A DNA stretch of 64,000 bases from Variovorax sp. J2L1-78 (GCF_030317205.1 NZ_JASZYB010000004.1:1-64000); one strand, 5' to 3'; counted from the first letter of the stretch, positions 17,045 to 25,109 are shown. Notes: a model not told the origin generated them from the sequence alone. Made by a program: numbers and translations.

Positions 17045-18604
17045 ATGAAAACTCTGAACAACCTCAAGATCGGTACCCGCATGGGTGCCGCGTTCGCCAC
17101 GCTGCTGGCCCTGCTGATGCTGGTACTGGCCCTGGGCCTCGCGTCGATGCGCAGCATCGATCAGCACCTGGACAACATCTCGAACCGCATCAACGTGCGG
17201 GTCGCGGCCATCAATGCCATGCAGGGCGCGGTCCGGGACATCCTCGCCTCGGCAAGCATCGCCGTTCTTCTCACGGATGAAAAAGGCATCGCCGACGAGT
17301 TGAAGCGCGTCGTCGACGCCCGCCAGCGCTACGCGACGGCGAAGGACGCGCTGAGCCAGCGACTCGTCTCGGAAGAAGGCAAGAGCCTGATCGCCAAGAT
17401 CGACGAGGCGACCGCGACCAGCAGCACACTGACCGGGCGGGTGCTCGATCTGGCGCAGAAGAACGAGAACGAGCCCGCGACGCAACTGCTGGTGAAGGAG
17501 GCCCGCCCGGCACTTCAGAAAGCCTTGGCACTGCTGGACGATTTCGCGGTGCGCGAAGCGGCCCGTAGCCAGAGCGCGACCGCAGCGGGCGACGCCGAGT
17601 ACAGGAGCACCCAGACGCTGATGCTCGCCGTCGGCGGCATCGCGCTGGCGCTGGGCGCCTGGGTGGCGTGGTTCATCACCCGCTCCATCACCCGGCCGAT
17701 TGGCGAAGCCATGCTGGTGGCCGAAGCCGTGGCCGCCGGCGACCTGGGCTCGCGCGTCGAGGTGCGTTCGCACGACGAAACCGGCCGGCTCATGACCGCG
17801 CTGAAGACGATGAACGAGAACCTCGCCAAGGTGGTCGGCGAAGTGCGCCACGGCACCGACACGATGGCCACGGCCTCCAGCCAGATCGCCTCGGGCAACC
17901 AGGACCTGTCTTCGCGCACCGAGCAGCAGGCCAGCTCGTTGCAGCAGACGGCAGCCTCGATGGAAGAACTGACCTCGACCGTCAAGCAGAACGCCGACAA
18001 CGCACGTCAGGCGAATCAATTGGCCGTTTCCGCCTCGGAAGTGGCCGTGCGCGGCGGCAGCGTGGTCAGCCAGGTGGTCGACACCATGAGCGCAATCAAC
18101 ACCTCCAGCCGCAAGATCGTGGACATCATCGCGGTGATCGACGGCATCGCCTTCCAGACCAACATCCTGGCGCTGAATGCGGCGGTGGAAGCGGCACGCG
18201 CCGGCGAGCAGGGCCGCGGCTTTGCCGTGGTGGCTTCGGAAGTGCGCAGCCTGGCGCAGCGCTCGGCGGCGGCGGCCAAGGAGATCAAGGGCCTGATCGA
18301 CGACTCGGTGGGCAAGGTCGAAGCCGGCAGCCACCAGGTGGCCGAGGCGGGCCAGACGATGGAAGAGATCGTGGCCAGCGTCAAGCGGGTGACCGACATC
18401 ATGGGCGAGATCATGTCGGCCAGCCAGGAGCAGACCCAGGGCATCGAGCAGATCAACCAGGCCATCAGCCAGATGGACCAGGTCACGCAGCAGAACGCGG
18501 CGCTGGTGGAAGAGTCTGCGGCAGCGGCCGGTTCGCTGCAGGAGCAGGCCGCCACCCTGGTCGGTGCGGTCAGCGTCTTCAAACTGGAGGCGACGGCACA
18601 CTGA
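17045..18604 (+). CDS. Methyl-accepting chemotaxis protein
   Basis: Fifth chemoreceptor, 519 residues: short head (MKTLNNLKIGTRMGAA), membrane segment (about 12-34), four-helix periplasmic sensor (about 35-190), second membrane segment (about 195-215), HAMP, methylation helices and hairpin tip. It ends VFKLEATAH, without a CheR/CheB tether. The frame is open farther upstream (to 16418), but that overlaps the preceding gene in another frame and is not used. A weak GCCGATAC about 50 bases upstream resembles a FliA -10 but has a poor -35. A strong terminator follows. Confidence 0.95.
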   Translation: MKTLNNLKIGTRMGAAFATLLALLMLVLALGLASMRSIDQHLDNISNRINVRVAAINAMQGAVRDILASASIAVLLTDEKGIADELKRVVDARQRYATAKDALSQRLVSEEGKSLIAKIDEATATSSTLTGRVLDLAQKNENEPATQLLVKEARPALQKALALLDDFAVREAARSQSATAAGDAEYRSTQTLMLAVGGIALALGAWVAWFITRSITRPIGEAMLVAEAVAAGDLGSRVEVRSHDETGRLMTALKTMNENLAKVVGEVRHGTDTMATASSQIASGNQDLSSRTEQQASSLQQTAASMEELTSTVKQNADNARQANQLAVSASEVAVRGGSVVSQVVDTMSAINTSSRKIVDIIAVIDGIAFQTNILALNAAVEAARAGEQGRGFAVVASEVRSLAQRSAAAAKEIKGLIDDSVGKVEAGSHQVAEAGQTMEEIVASVKRVTDIMGEIMSASQEQTQGIEQINQAISQMDQVTQQNAALVEESAAAAGSLQEQAATLVGAVSVFKLEATAH

Positions 18605-18617
18605 CGGCACCAACGAC

Positions 18618-18660
18618 GAAGCGCGCGCCCGGCCTGAACCGGAGCGCGCGCTTCTTGTTG
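18618..18660 (+). terminator. Intrinsic terminator after the chemoreceptor
   Basis: Perfect 11-base stem GAAGCGCGCGC (18618-18628) with GCGCGCGCTTC (18644-18654), a 15-base loop, then a T-rich tail (TTGTTG). It starts 13 bases past the stop codon of the receptor and ends the plus-strand flagellar block. Confidence 0.8.
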
Positions 18661-18699
18661 CTTCAAGCCGACCCGCAGGCCGGCCGTCAGCCGCCAGCG

Positions 18700-19044
18700 T
18701 TAGCGGTAGTAGCCGCCGTGGCGGTGGCCGCCATGGCCGCCGTGACCGCGGTAGTAGCCCGGTGCCGGACGGTAATACACCGGCGGCGGCGCGTAGTACA
18801 CAGGCGCCGGGCGGTAGTACACCGGCGGTGCCGGACGGTAGTAGACCGGCGGCGGTGCGTAGTACACCGGCGGCGGCGCGTAGTACGTTGGCGCAGCCAC
18901 GCCGAGCGCGACGCCGGGCACGTTGACGCCGACGGACCAGCTCACGTCACTGCGGGCGCTGGCGGCCGATGCGCCGAGCAACGCTGCGGCGGCGACGGCA
19001 CCACTGGCCATCCATTTGAAGAAGGTCGAACGTGTGAGGCTCAT
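18700..19044 (-). CDS. Small exported Tyr/Pro-repeat protein
   Basis: 114 residues with an N-terminal signal peptide (MSLTRSTFFKWMASGAVAAA...ASAASA). After about 20 ordinary residues comes a repeat region built from YYAPPPV and YYRPAP units (about residues 50-95), then a Gly/His-rich tail (GHGGHGGHRHGGYYR). The family is unnamed to me; comparable Tyr/Pro-rich surface or envelope peptides occur in betaproteobacteria. Alternating repeats make the length likely to vary between strains. The His-rich tail could bind metal, which is speculation. It is divergent from glnS. Confidence 0.75.
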   Translation of the reverse strand: MSLTRSTFFKWMASGAVAAAALLGASAASARSDVSWSVGVNVPGVALGVAAPTYYAPPPVYYAPPPVYYRPAPPVYYRPAPVYYAPPPVYYRPAPGYYRGHGGHGGHRHGGYYR

Positions 19045-19210
19045 GACGGGACTCCTGTAAAACTTTTGACGGACTCGTGATTGATTCCGCCGGTCGGGCG
19101 ACTGACGCCCATGTATGCATTGAACGCGTCAGCTGTTAATCAGGTTCACTCTACTCGGTGAAGTTCGTTGCCAAAGGTAACTCATGCACCCCCGCCTCTA
19201 GAATGAACCA

Positions 19211-21028
19211 ATGACCTCCCCAGCCGACAAAGACGCCGCCAAAGCCGGTGCCGCGCCCAGTAATTTCTTGCGCCACGTCATCGAAAACGACCTCCAGCAG
19301 AACACCTATTCTGGCCGCCAATGGGGCGGATCGCCCGGTGATGCCCAGCACCATGCCAACGGCATGGCCGACCCGGCCAAGGTGCGCATGCGCTTCCCGC
19401 CCGAACCCAACGGCTACCTGCACATCGGCCACGCGAAAAGCATCTGGCTGAACTTCGAGCTCGCCAAGGAATACGGCGGCGTGTGCCACCTGCGCTTCGA
19501 CGACACCAACCCGGAGAAGGAAGAGCAGGAATACGTCGACAGCATCCGCGATGCCGTGCAATGGCTGGGCTACGAGACCTACCTGGCCGACCGCCCCAGC
19601 GCCCCGGGCACGCTGCAGCCGCACGAATACTTCGCCAGCGACTACTTCGACTTCATGTACCGCGCCGCCGAGTACCTGATCGAAGCGGGCCTCGCCTACG
19701 TCGACGAGCAGACGCCCGAAGAGATGCGCGCCAACCGCGGCGACTTCGGCAAGCCCGGCACCGACAGCCCGTTCCGCGCACGCACCGTCGAACAGAACCT
19801 CGCGCGCTTTCGCGAGATGCGCGACGGACAACTCGCAGACGGCGCCGCCATCCTGCGCGCCAAGATCGACATGGCGAGCCCCAACATCAACCTGCGCGAC
19901 CCGGCGCTCTACCGCATCCGCCGGGCCACGCACCACAACACCGGCGACAAGTGGTGCATCTACCCGATGTACACCTTCGCGCACCCGATCGAAGATGCGC
20001 TGGAGCAGATCACCCATTCGTTCTGCACGCTCGAGTTCGAAGACCAGCGCCCCTTCTACGACTGGCTGCTGGACAACCTAGCCGCCGGCGGCCTCATCGC
20101 CAGCCCGCACCCGCGCCAGTACGAATTCGCGCGCCTGAACGTGACCCATGTGCTCACCAGCAAGCGCAAGCTGCGCCAGCTGGTCGAAGAAGGCCACGTC
20201 GACGGCTGGGACGACCCGCGCATGCCCACCCTCGCCGGCCTGCGCCGCCGCGGCTACACGCCCGAGGCGCTCAAGCTCTTCTGCGAACGCAGCGGCACCA
20301 CCAAGTCCGCCGGCGGCTGGACCGACTACGCCGCCCTCGAAGCCGCCCTGCGCGAAACCCTCGACCCCATCGCTCCGCGCGCGATGGCCGTGCTCGACCC
20401 GGTGAAGCTCGTCATCACCAACTGGGGTGAGCTCATGGGCGGCGACGAGGTCCTCGATGATTGCAGTGCACCCGTGCACCCGCACCACCCCGAGCGCGGC
20501 GAGCGCCACTTCAAGATCGGCCGCGAGGTCTGGATCGAACGCACCGACTACGAAGACGTTCAGCCCAAGGGCTTCTTCCGCCTCTTCCCCGGCAACAAGG
20601 TGCGCCTGAAGTACGGCCACACCATCGAATGCACCGGCGCCACGCGCGACGGCGAGGGGAAGCTGATCGAAGTGCAGGCCACACTCGTCCCCGATACCAA
20701 GAGCGGCACGCCGGGCGCGGACGCGATCAAGGTGAAGGGCAACATCACCTGGGTGGCCGTGGCCGATGCAGTGGCGGCAGAGGTGCGCTTGTACGAGCGG
20801 CTGTTTGCCGAGGCACAACCCGGCAGTGGGGAATTGCTGGACGAGCTGAACAAGAACAGCTTGGTGACGTGCTCGGCGTTCGTGGAGCCTTCACTGGCGA
20901 ACTCCGAAGGCGGCGCGGGGTTTCAATTCGAGCGTCATGGATACTTCTCAATAGAACAATCGGTGACCAGTGAGCGCCAATTAGTTATTACACGTAGTGT
21001 GACATTGCGCGACTCTAGCCACAAGTAA
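19211..21028 (+). CDS. glnS: Glutaminyl-tRNA synthetase with an atypical C-terminus
   Basis: Charges tRNA-Gln with glutamine. 605 residues, longer than the roughly 550 of E. coli because of N- and C-terminal extensions seen in this bacterial group. Class I motifs: HIGH at residues 71-74 (PNGYLHIGHAKS) and the KMSKS equivalent LTSKRKL near 315-321. The anticodon-binding beta-barrel follows, including PVHPHHPERG and ECTGATRDGEG. Odd: the last ~35 codons (from about 20925) switch to AT-rich codon use and an unfamiliar ending (SIEQSVTSERQLVITRSV), although the general pattern FERHGYF...LRDS is kept. This looks like replacement of the gene end by the adjoining island. Confidence 0.97.
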   Translation: MTSPADKDAAKAGAAPSNFLRHVIENDLQQNTYSGRQWGGSPGDAQHHANGMADPAKVRMRFPPEPNGYLHIGHAKSIWLNFELAKEYGGVCHLRFDDTNPEKEEQEYVDSIRDAVQWLGYETYLADRPSAPGTLQPHEYFASDYFDFMYRAAEYLIEAGLAYVDEQTPEEMRANRGDFGKPGTDSPFRARTVEQNLARFREMRDGQLADGAAILRAKIDMASPNINLRDPALYRIRRATHHNTGDKWCIYPMYTFAHPIEDALEQITHSFCTLEFEDQRPFYDWLLDNLAAGGLIASPHPRQYEFARLNVTHVLTSKRKLRQLVEEGHVDGWDDPRMPTLAGLRRRGYTPEALKLFCERSGTTKSAGGWTDYAALEAALRETLDPIAPRAMAVLDPVKLVITNWGELMGGDEVLDDCSAPVHPHHPERGERHFKIGREVWIERTDYEDVQPKGFFRLFPGNKVRLKYGHTIECTGATRDGEGKLIEVQATLVPDTKSGTPGADAIKVKGNITWVAVADAVAAEVRLYERLFAEAQPGSGELLDELNKNSLVTCSAFVEPSLANSEGGAGFQFERHGYFSIEQSVTSERQLVITRSVTLRDSSHK

Positions 21029-21047
21029 CACTATTAAGGATCTCTTC

Positions 21048-22034
21048 ATGGCGGTCTTCTCAAAAATTCTTCAAGACAATAACAAGCTGCAAGACCGCAT
21101 GAACCGAAGCCGAATAAAGCTCGGAGAACTGAGGAGTCAAGCAAACAATTACGAGGCACTCCAGAATGACCGACTAAGCGTTTTTGCAGCCGGCTCTCTT
21201 GGAAGACTGGAAACCGGTGAAAAGTCAGATTTTGACGTTTTCATGATTTGCGATTCGGAAGAGCGGCGCACTTCCGGAAAATCTTCGGTATCACGACTTG
21301 AGGAGTACGAAGTTTTTTCCGCACTCATACGAATCAATGAGGACCTTAATTATCCAAAGTTTAGCGGCGACGGACGATTCCTAAAGACTTACGAGTTGCA
21401 AGACATGATTAAGGCGACCGGATCGCCTCAAGACGACAGTGAAAATCTGTTTACGGCGAGAATGCTACTGCTACTGGAGAGCCAGCCAGTCACAAACGAG
21501 GAACTTTACCAAAGAGGCACAGCCCTTGTTGTGGAAAACTATTTCAGAGATGGGTTGGGTCGAGATAATTTTCGCCCACTCTTTTTAATGAACGACCTAT
21601 TAAGATACTGGCGGACGCTATGTCTAAATTATGAAGTTTACAGAAACGAACCCGAACGACCGTGGCTAAAGAAGAGTCTGAACCTAAAGTTTTCTCGCAA
21701 ATTAACAATCTTCTCTACGGTTCTTAGCCTCCTTGCGGGCCGAGCTTCAGACTCATCCGCCTTTTTAGATCTCTGCAACTTAACCCCTATCGAGAGACTC
21801 GCAGATGCGCTGGACGCAATAGACGATCCAACGCTCGAAAAGGGTTTCTCAAATGCCCTAGGCACGTATGAATCTTTTCTCAAAGCTAAAGAGATCGGAA
21901 GCATTGAGTTTGAAACAACCCCTACCTTCAGAAAGCGGCATGCCGACTTGGCAGATCGATTTGGCCGCTTTCTGCATGAGGCATTTGACAGCCATCGAAT
22001 CGATGGCGACCTAAGACGCTACGTCCTAATTTAA
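21048..22034 (+). CDS. Nucleotidyltransferase-fold protein (island gene)
   Basis: 328 residues with the Pol-beta-type nucleotidyltransferase signature: GS at residues 49-50 (FAAGSLGRLETG), then SDFD with metal-ligand Asp at 61 and 63. The rest is a helical region (FLMNDLLRYWRTLCLNYE, KKSLNLKFSRKLTIFSTVLS) of a type I have seen only in uncharacterised nucleotidyltransferases. The signature resembles that of CD-NTases and of RNA nucleotidyltransferases, but the spacing is not diagnostic and I cannot identify the third acidic residue. AAGGA precedes the ATG by about 10 bases. Five bases separate its stop from the start of the 2H protein. The substrate is unknown: it could make a nucleotide signal or modify an RNA or protein. 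Confidence 0.8.
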   Translation: MAVFSKILQDNNKLQDRMNRSRIKLGELRSQANNYEALQNDRLSVFAAGSLGRLETGEKSDFDVFMICDSEERRTSGKSSVSRLEEYEVFSALIRINEDLNYPKFSGDGRFLKTYELQDMIKATGSPQDDSENLFTARMLLLLESQPVTNEELYQRGTALVVENYFRDGLGRDNFRPLFLMNDLLRYWRTLCLNYEVYRNEPERPWLKKSLNLKFSRKLTIFSTVLSLLAGRASDSSAFLDLCNLTPIERLADALDAIDDPTLEKGFSNALGTYESFLKAKEIGSIEFETTPTFRKRHADLADRFGRFLHEAFDSHRIDGDLRRYVLI

Positions 22035-22039
22035 GCCAA

Positions 22040-22651
22040 GTGTCAACATTAATTTTTCTCGAGATCAAAGACATTCAAGCGGTCGATCTGCTAACTCGTG
22101 TCCGCTCCGCACTACTGCAGCGAACATCACGCTCGCCAATACACATCACCATCCGGGGACCGTACAAGGTACCGCCACCTGATCAGAAGCTCGGCGACAT
22201 CTGGGAAATCATAGAGGGCGAAGGCGTTCTTTTGCATGGAATCGGCATATTTGAATTCCCGGACAAGCACGTCGTTTTCCTAAAAAGCCACTCCCGCGCG
22301 ATTAGAAAAATCTGGTGGAAACGAGATTATCCGATAATTCGATTCGGATTCAATCCGCACATTACACTTTTCGAAGGCTCCCCTTCGGATGCGGCCGCCG
22401 TCGCCCGATTTCTACAACGCGAACAAATTGAGCTTTTTTGCAGAGAGTTCTCATTAAGCACATATCAGTCTTGGCAAGACGATTTATTTTCATCGCCGAC
22501 GCGAACAATAGTCCGCTCATCCCCTCGAAAATCCAATTCCGTCCTGTCAAACCCTTATAGATGGAAATCCGGCATAGAGATACGGGCACAACAATTAATT
22601 TTGGATCTAAAAAATAATAAATCTCGTCAACTAGACCTTGACGAGGCGTAG
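22040..22651 (+). CDS. 2H-type phosphoesterase (two HxT motifs), GTG start
   Basis: 203 residues starting with GTG at 22040. The two hallmark HxT motifs of the 2H phosphoesterase superfamily are present about 70 residues apart: H35-I-T37 (PIHITIRGPY) and H107-I-T109 (FNPHITLFEG). The superfamily includes RNA 2',3'-cyclic phosphodiesterases, LigT/ThpR, 2',5'-oligoadenylate hydrolases and phage Acb1, all acting on cyclic or 2'-5' phosphodiesters. The C-terminal ~70 residues are polar and lack a recognised domain. Its stop-to-start spacing from the nucleotidyltransferase implies one transcript and a joint job, perhaps making and degrading, or sealing and trimming, the same product. Confidence 0.8.
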   Translation: MSTLIFLEIKDIQAVDLLTRVRSALLQRTSRSPIHITIRGPYKVPPPDQKLGDIWEIIEGEGVLLHGIGIFEFPDKHVVFLKSHSRAIRKIWWKRDYPIIRFGFNPHITLFEGSPSDAAAVARFLQREQIELFCREFSLSTYQSWQDDLFSSPTRTIVRSSPRKSNSVLSNPYRWKSGIEIRAQQLILDLKNNKSRQLDLDEA

Positions 22652-23014
22652 AGAGCGCATACGGATCACCTAACACGCCTGAGCATGCCTTACGCCTCAT
22701 TGACATAAGGCGCAGCCTCTCAGAGCACAGGAAAATAAATGCGAACTCGGAATTACAAGACGCCAAAGCGCGCATGTCCGAGTTGGTGAAGTCACGCGGA
22801 GCCACCCCCGAAGACATCACGGTGCACGGCAAGTCGGCGTCTTGCTCCCGCGCGCTACGTTCGACCGTTTGTTGCATGCGCGGCACGAACTATTGGTGGC
22901 GTTCATGCGGGCGCTCCCCGCCGTTAGACGCCGACCGTGTGTCCTTCGAGTGCGACAAAAGCCCAGCGCTTGAGACGGGGTCGTAAGCTATCTCATCGAC
23001 CATCCTTAGCCCCT
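22652..23014. other. Non-coding boundary zone between the island and the Mrr-type gene
   Basis: 363 bases without a convincing gene. It holds a hairpin directly after the 2H gene, then sequence returning to GC-rich composition. A 70-residue plus-strand reading frame (22774-22986, MSELVKSRGATPEDITV...) has no recognisable domain and looks like a remnant. Isolated GTTAGAC (22923) and ACCTAAC (22668) resemble integron core sites but lie too far apart to form one attC. Confidence 0.5.
22679..22723 (+). terminator. Hairpin after the 2H phosphoesterase gene
   Basis: Nested inverted repeats start 28 bases past the stop: CTGAG (22679) with CTCAG (22719), and inside them GCCTTA (22687) with TAAGGC (22706). 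No run of T follows, so termination strength is uncertain. It may mark the end of the two-gene transcript. Confidence 0.4.
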
Positions 23015-23935
23015 ATGCCCACCCCGACCCGAACCAACGCCACCCCTCCGAAAGCACGTGCCGGCCTCGCCGGCAAAGGCCTGGCCGCCCTGGTCATCGG
23101 CGTGCTGCTCCTCACCGTCATCCCCAACATAATGCGCAGCCAGCTGGGCCCGACCATCGGCCAGGTGCTCCGTCCGGCGGGCTGGGTGGCGCTGATGCTG
23201 GGTGCGGTGATGCTGGTGCTCAACTTCTTCGTCCAGCGTTCGAACCAGGTGCCGCCCGCCGACGAGCCACAGCGGCCCGTCATGCCGAGCACCGCGCCGC
23301 TGTCGAAGAAGCTGGCCGCGCGCAAGCCGCCGGCCGCGCCGGTGGCGCCGCCGGCGCCGATCGGCGTGAAGCAGCAAGCGAGCTGGAGTCCGGTCGTGCT
23401 CGCCGATATAGAGTGGCGACGCTTCGAGGCCGTGTGCGAGGCCTTCTATGCGCAGGCGGGGCTCACGACGCGCAGCCAGTCGCACGGCGCGGACGGCGGC
23501 GTGGACATCTGGCTGGAATCGCAGCACATGGACCAGCCGCGCATCGTCCAGTGCAAGCACTGGCAGGGCAAGCCGGTGGGCGTGAAGGAGATGCGCGAAT
23601 TCCTCGGCGTGATGACGGCGAACAAGCTGCGGCATGGCACCTTCGTGACGAGTTCGACCTTCACCGCCGACGCGCTGGCCTTCGCTGCCGACAACGGCAT
23701 CCATGTGCAGGACGGCGCGGCGTTGCTCAAGCTGATCGGCCAGCGCACGCCGGAACAGCAGGCCGCCCTGCTCGCCGTGGCCTACGAAGGCGAGTACTGG
23801 CGGCCCACCTGTGCCAGCTGCGGCACCAAGATGGTCGAGCGCACCTCGGGCAAGTTCGCGCGGCCGTTCTGGGGCTGCGCCAACTATCCGACATGCCGCG
23901 GGCGGGCGATTCCGAAGGCGCGCAGCACCGTTTAA
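23015..23935 (+). CDS. Membrane-anchored Mrr-type restriction endonuclease with zinc ribbon
   Basis: 306 residues. Two membrane segments (about 25-45 and 55-75) are followed by a Pro-rich linker, an Mrr-type PD-(D/E)xK nuclease domain (about 130-250) and a C-terminal topoisomerase-type zinc ribbon (CASCGTKM...GCANYPTC). Catalytic residues seen: Asp in GGVDIWLE and the QxK pair in IVQCKHWQGK. The family (restriction endonuclease / DUF2034) cleaves DNA; Mrr itself acts on methylated DNA. Whether this one does is unknown. GC-rich like the chromosome, it is probably not part of the adjacent AT-rich island. It may serve DNA defence or turnover at the membrane. Confidence 0.87.
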   Translation: MPTPTRTNATPPKARAGLAGKGLAALVIGVLLLTVIPNIMRSQLGPTIGQVLRPAGWVALMLGAVMLVLNFFVQRSNQVPPADEPQRPVMPSTAPLSKKLAARKPPAAPVAPPAPIGVKQQASWSPVVLADIEWRRFEAVCEAFYAQAGLTTRSQSHGADGGVDIWLESQHMDQPRIVQCKHWQGKPVGVKEMREFLGVMTANKLRHGTFVTSSTFTADALAFAADNGIHVQDGAALLKLIGQRTPEQQAALLAVAYEGEYWRPTCASCGTKMVERTSGKFARPFWGCANYPTCRGRAIPKARSTV

Positions 23936-23991
23936 AAACGAGGCGCTGACGGCCGCTATCCTTGCCGAACCATTACCCCAGGAGCCCTCGC

Positions 23992-24360
23992 ATGCAAGCC
24001 GTGTCCATCCACATCGTCGACGTCGCCAACGGCGTGGTCGCCACCGGCATGCGCGTGGACATCGCACGCCAGGACGGCGCTGCGAGCGCGCCAACGTGGA
24101 CCCCGGTGGTGTCGGGCCAGGTGGGCCGCAACGGCGTGGTCGAGGGCATCGAGGGCCGCGAGCGGCTGTTCGACATCGGCGTGTACGAACTGCGCCTGCA
24201 TGTCGGCGACTACTACCGCGCCCGCGGCACGGCCCTGCCCGCGCCGGCCTTCATGGACGTGCAGGTGTTCCGCTTCGGCGTCGCCGACCTCTCGCAGCAC
24301 TACCACCTGCCGGTCAAGCTCACGCCCTGGGGGCTGTCGTGCTTCCGCGGCGCGGCCTGA
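23992..24360 (+). CDS. Hydroxyisourate hydrolase-like (transthyretin-related) protein
   Basis: 122 residues of the transthyretin-related family, which hydrolyses 5-hydroxyisourate in urate breakdown. Seen: the N-terminal IHIVDVANGVVATGMRVDI, the YELRLHVGDYY block, FRFGVADL and HYHLPVKLTPWG, with His residues at the usual places. Odd: the C-terminal signature YRGS is CFRGAA here, so the terminal Ser is missing and activity is uncertain. The ATG at 23992 has AGGAG 8 bases upstream. No uricase or allantoin genes lie nearby, so the role may differ. Confidence 0.8.
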   Translation: MQAVSIHIVDVANGVVATGMRVDIARQDGAASAPTWTPVVSGQVGRNGVVEGIEGRERLFDIGVYELRLHVGDYYRARGTALPAPAFMDVQVFRFGVADLSQHYHLPVKLTPWGLSCFRGAA

Positions 24361-24517
24361 CAAGGCCCGAAGCACGGGCGGTGGGTGGCCCGCCGACGAA
24401 ACAGAGTGTGTGAAGCAGGGGCCTTCATACAGTGCGATACGCAGGAGGCACTGAAGCCCGGTGGCGCGGCGAACAATGGCCCGGTCAACCCCGACCGACC
24501 ACCTTCAGAGGCCCCCC

Positions 24518-25108
24518 ATGCGCATCCGCACCAGCGTTCTCGCCCTCACCGCGGCCACGGCCGCGTGCATCGCCGCACTCACCTTCGCCGCACCGCCGAC
24601 CGGCGGCAACGTACCGGCCGGCAGCGCCCGCGCCGCGCCGGAGTTCCAGCAGATCGACACCTGGCTCAACTCGCCGCCCCTGCGGCTCGACGCGCTGCGC
24701 GGCAAGGTGGTGCTGGTCGACTTCTGGACCTACACCTGCATCAACTGCCTGAACCACCTGCCCGCGGTGAAGGACTGGCATGCCCGCTACAAGGACCAGG
24801 GCCTGGTGGTGGTGGGCGTGCACACGCCGGAGTTCGCCTACGAGAAGTCGACCAAGAATGTGCGCGAGGCCATCGAGCGGCTGCACATCCAGCATGCGGT
24901 GGCGCAGGACAACAGCTACGGCACCTGGAAGGCCTTCAACAACCAGTACTGGCCGGCCATCTACCTGATCGACAAGCAGGGGAAGATCGTCTATTCGCAC
25001 TTTGGCGAAGGCCGCTACGGCGAAACCGAGAAGAAGATCCAGGCCCTGCTGGCCGAGCCGGCCTCGGCCGACACGGCACCGGCAGCCACCACGTCGAAAG
25101 GCGCATGA
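24518..25108 (+). CDS. TlpA/DipZ-type periplasmic thioredoxin-like protein
   Basis: 196 residues: N-terminal signal (RTSVLALTAATAACIAALTF), then a thioredoxin-like domain with the active site CINC in FWTYTCINCLNHLP and the segments GLVVVGVHTPEFAYEK and WPAIYLIDKQGKIVYSHFGEG. The domain is clearly paralogous to the thioredoxin domain inside DipZ at 29135-30916, sharing the same CINC site and downstream blocks. Probably a secreted or periplasmic thiol reductase. It is followed 93 bases downstream by the end of a convergent response-regulator gene. Confidence 0.88.
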   Translation: MRIRTSVLALTAATAACIAALTFAAPPTGGNVPAGSARAAPEFQQIDTWLNSPPLRLDALRGKVVLVDFWTYTCINCLNHLPAVKDWHARYKDQGLVVVGVHTPEFAYEKSTKNVREAIERLHIQHAVAQDNSYGTWKAFNNQYWPAIYLIDKQGKIVYSHFGEGRYGETEKKIQALLAEPASADTAPAATTSKGA

Positions 25109-25109
25109 G

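Larger units (their letters stand above)
20925..22930. other. AT-rich island adjoining the 3' end of glnS
   Basis: From about 20925, inside glnS, the base and codon use shifts from strongly GC-rich to AT-rich and stays so to about 22740, with a mixed remnant zone up to about 22930. It holds a nucleotidyltransferase and a 2H phosphoesterase gene. No integrase, transposase or clear direct repeats bound it. Acquisition by transfer is inferred from composition and from the altered glnS end. Confidence 0.7.

Noticed and set aside
22668..22929. Integron attC site after the 2H gene (ACCTAAC and GTTAGAC core-like heptamers)
   Set aside because: The two core-like heptamers are 262 bases apart, beyond the usual attC length, and the hairpin between them is not bounded by matching R and L boxes. 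No integrase is present.
22774..22986. 70-residue plus-strand frame after the island
   Set aside because: No ribosome site, no recognisable domain, Cys/Ser-rich mixed composition; more likely a boundary remnant than a gene.
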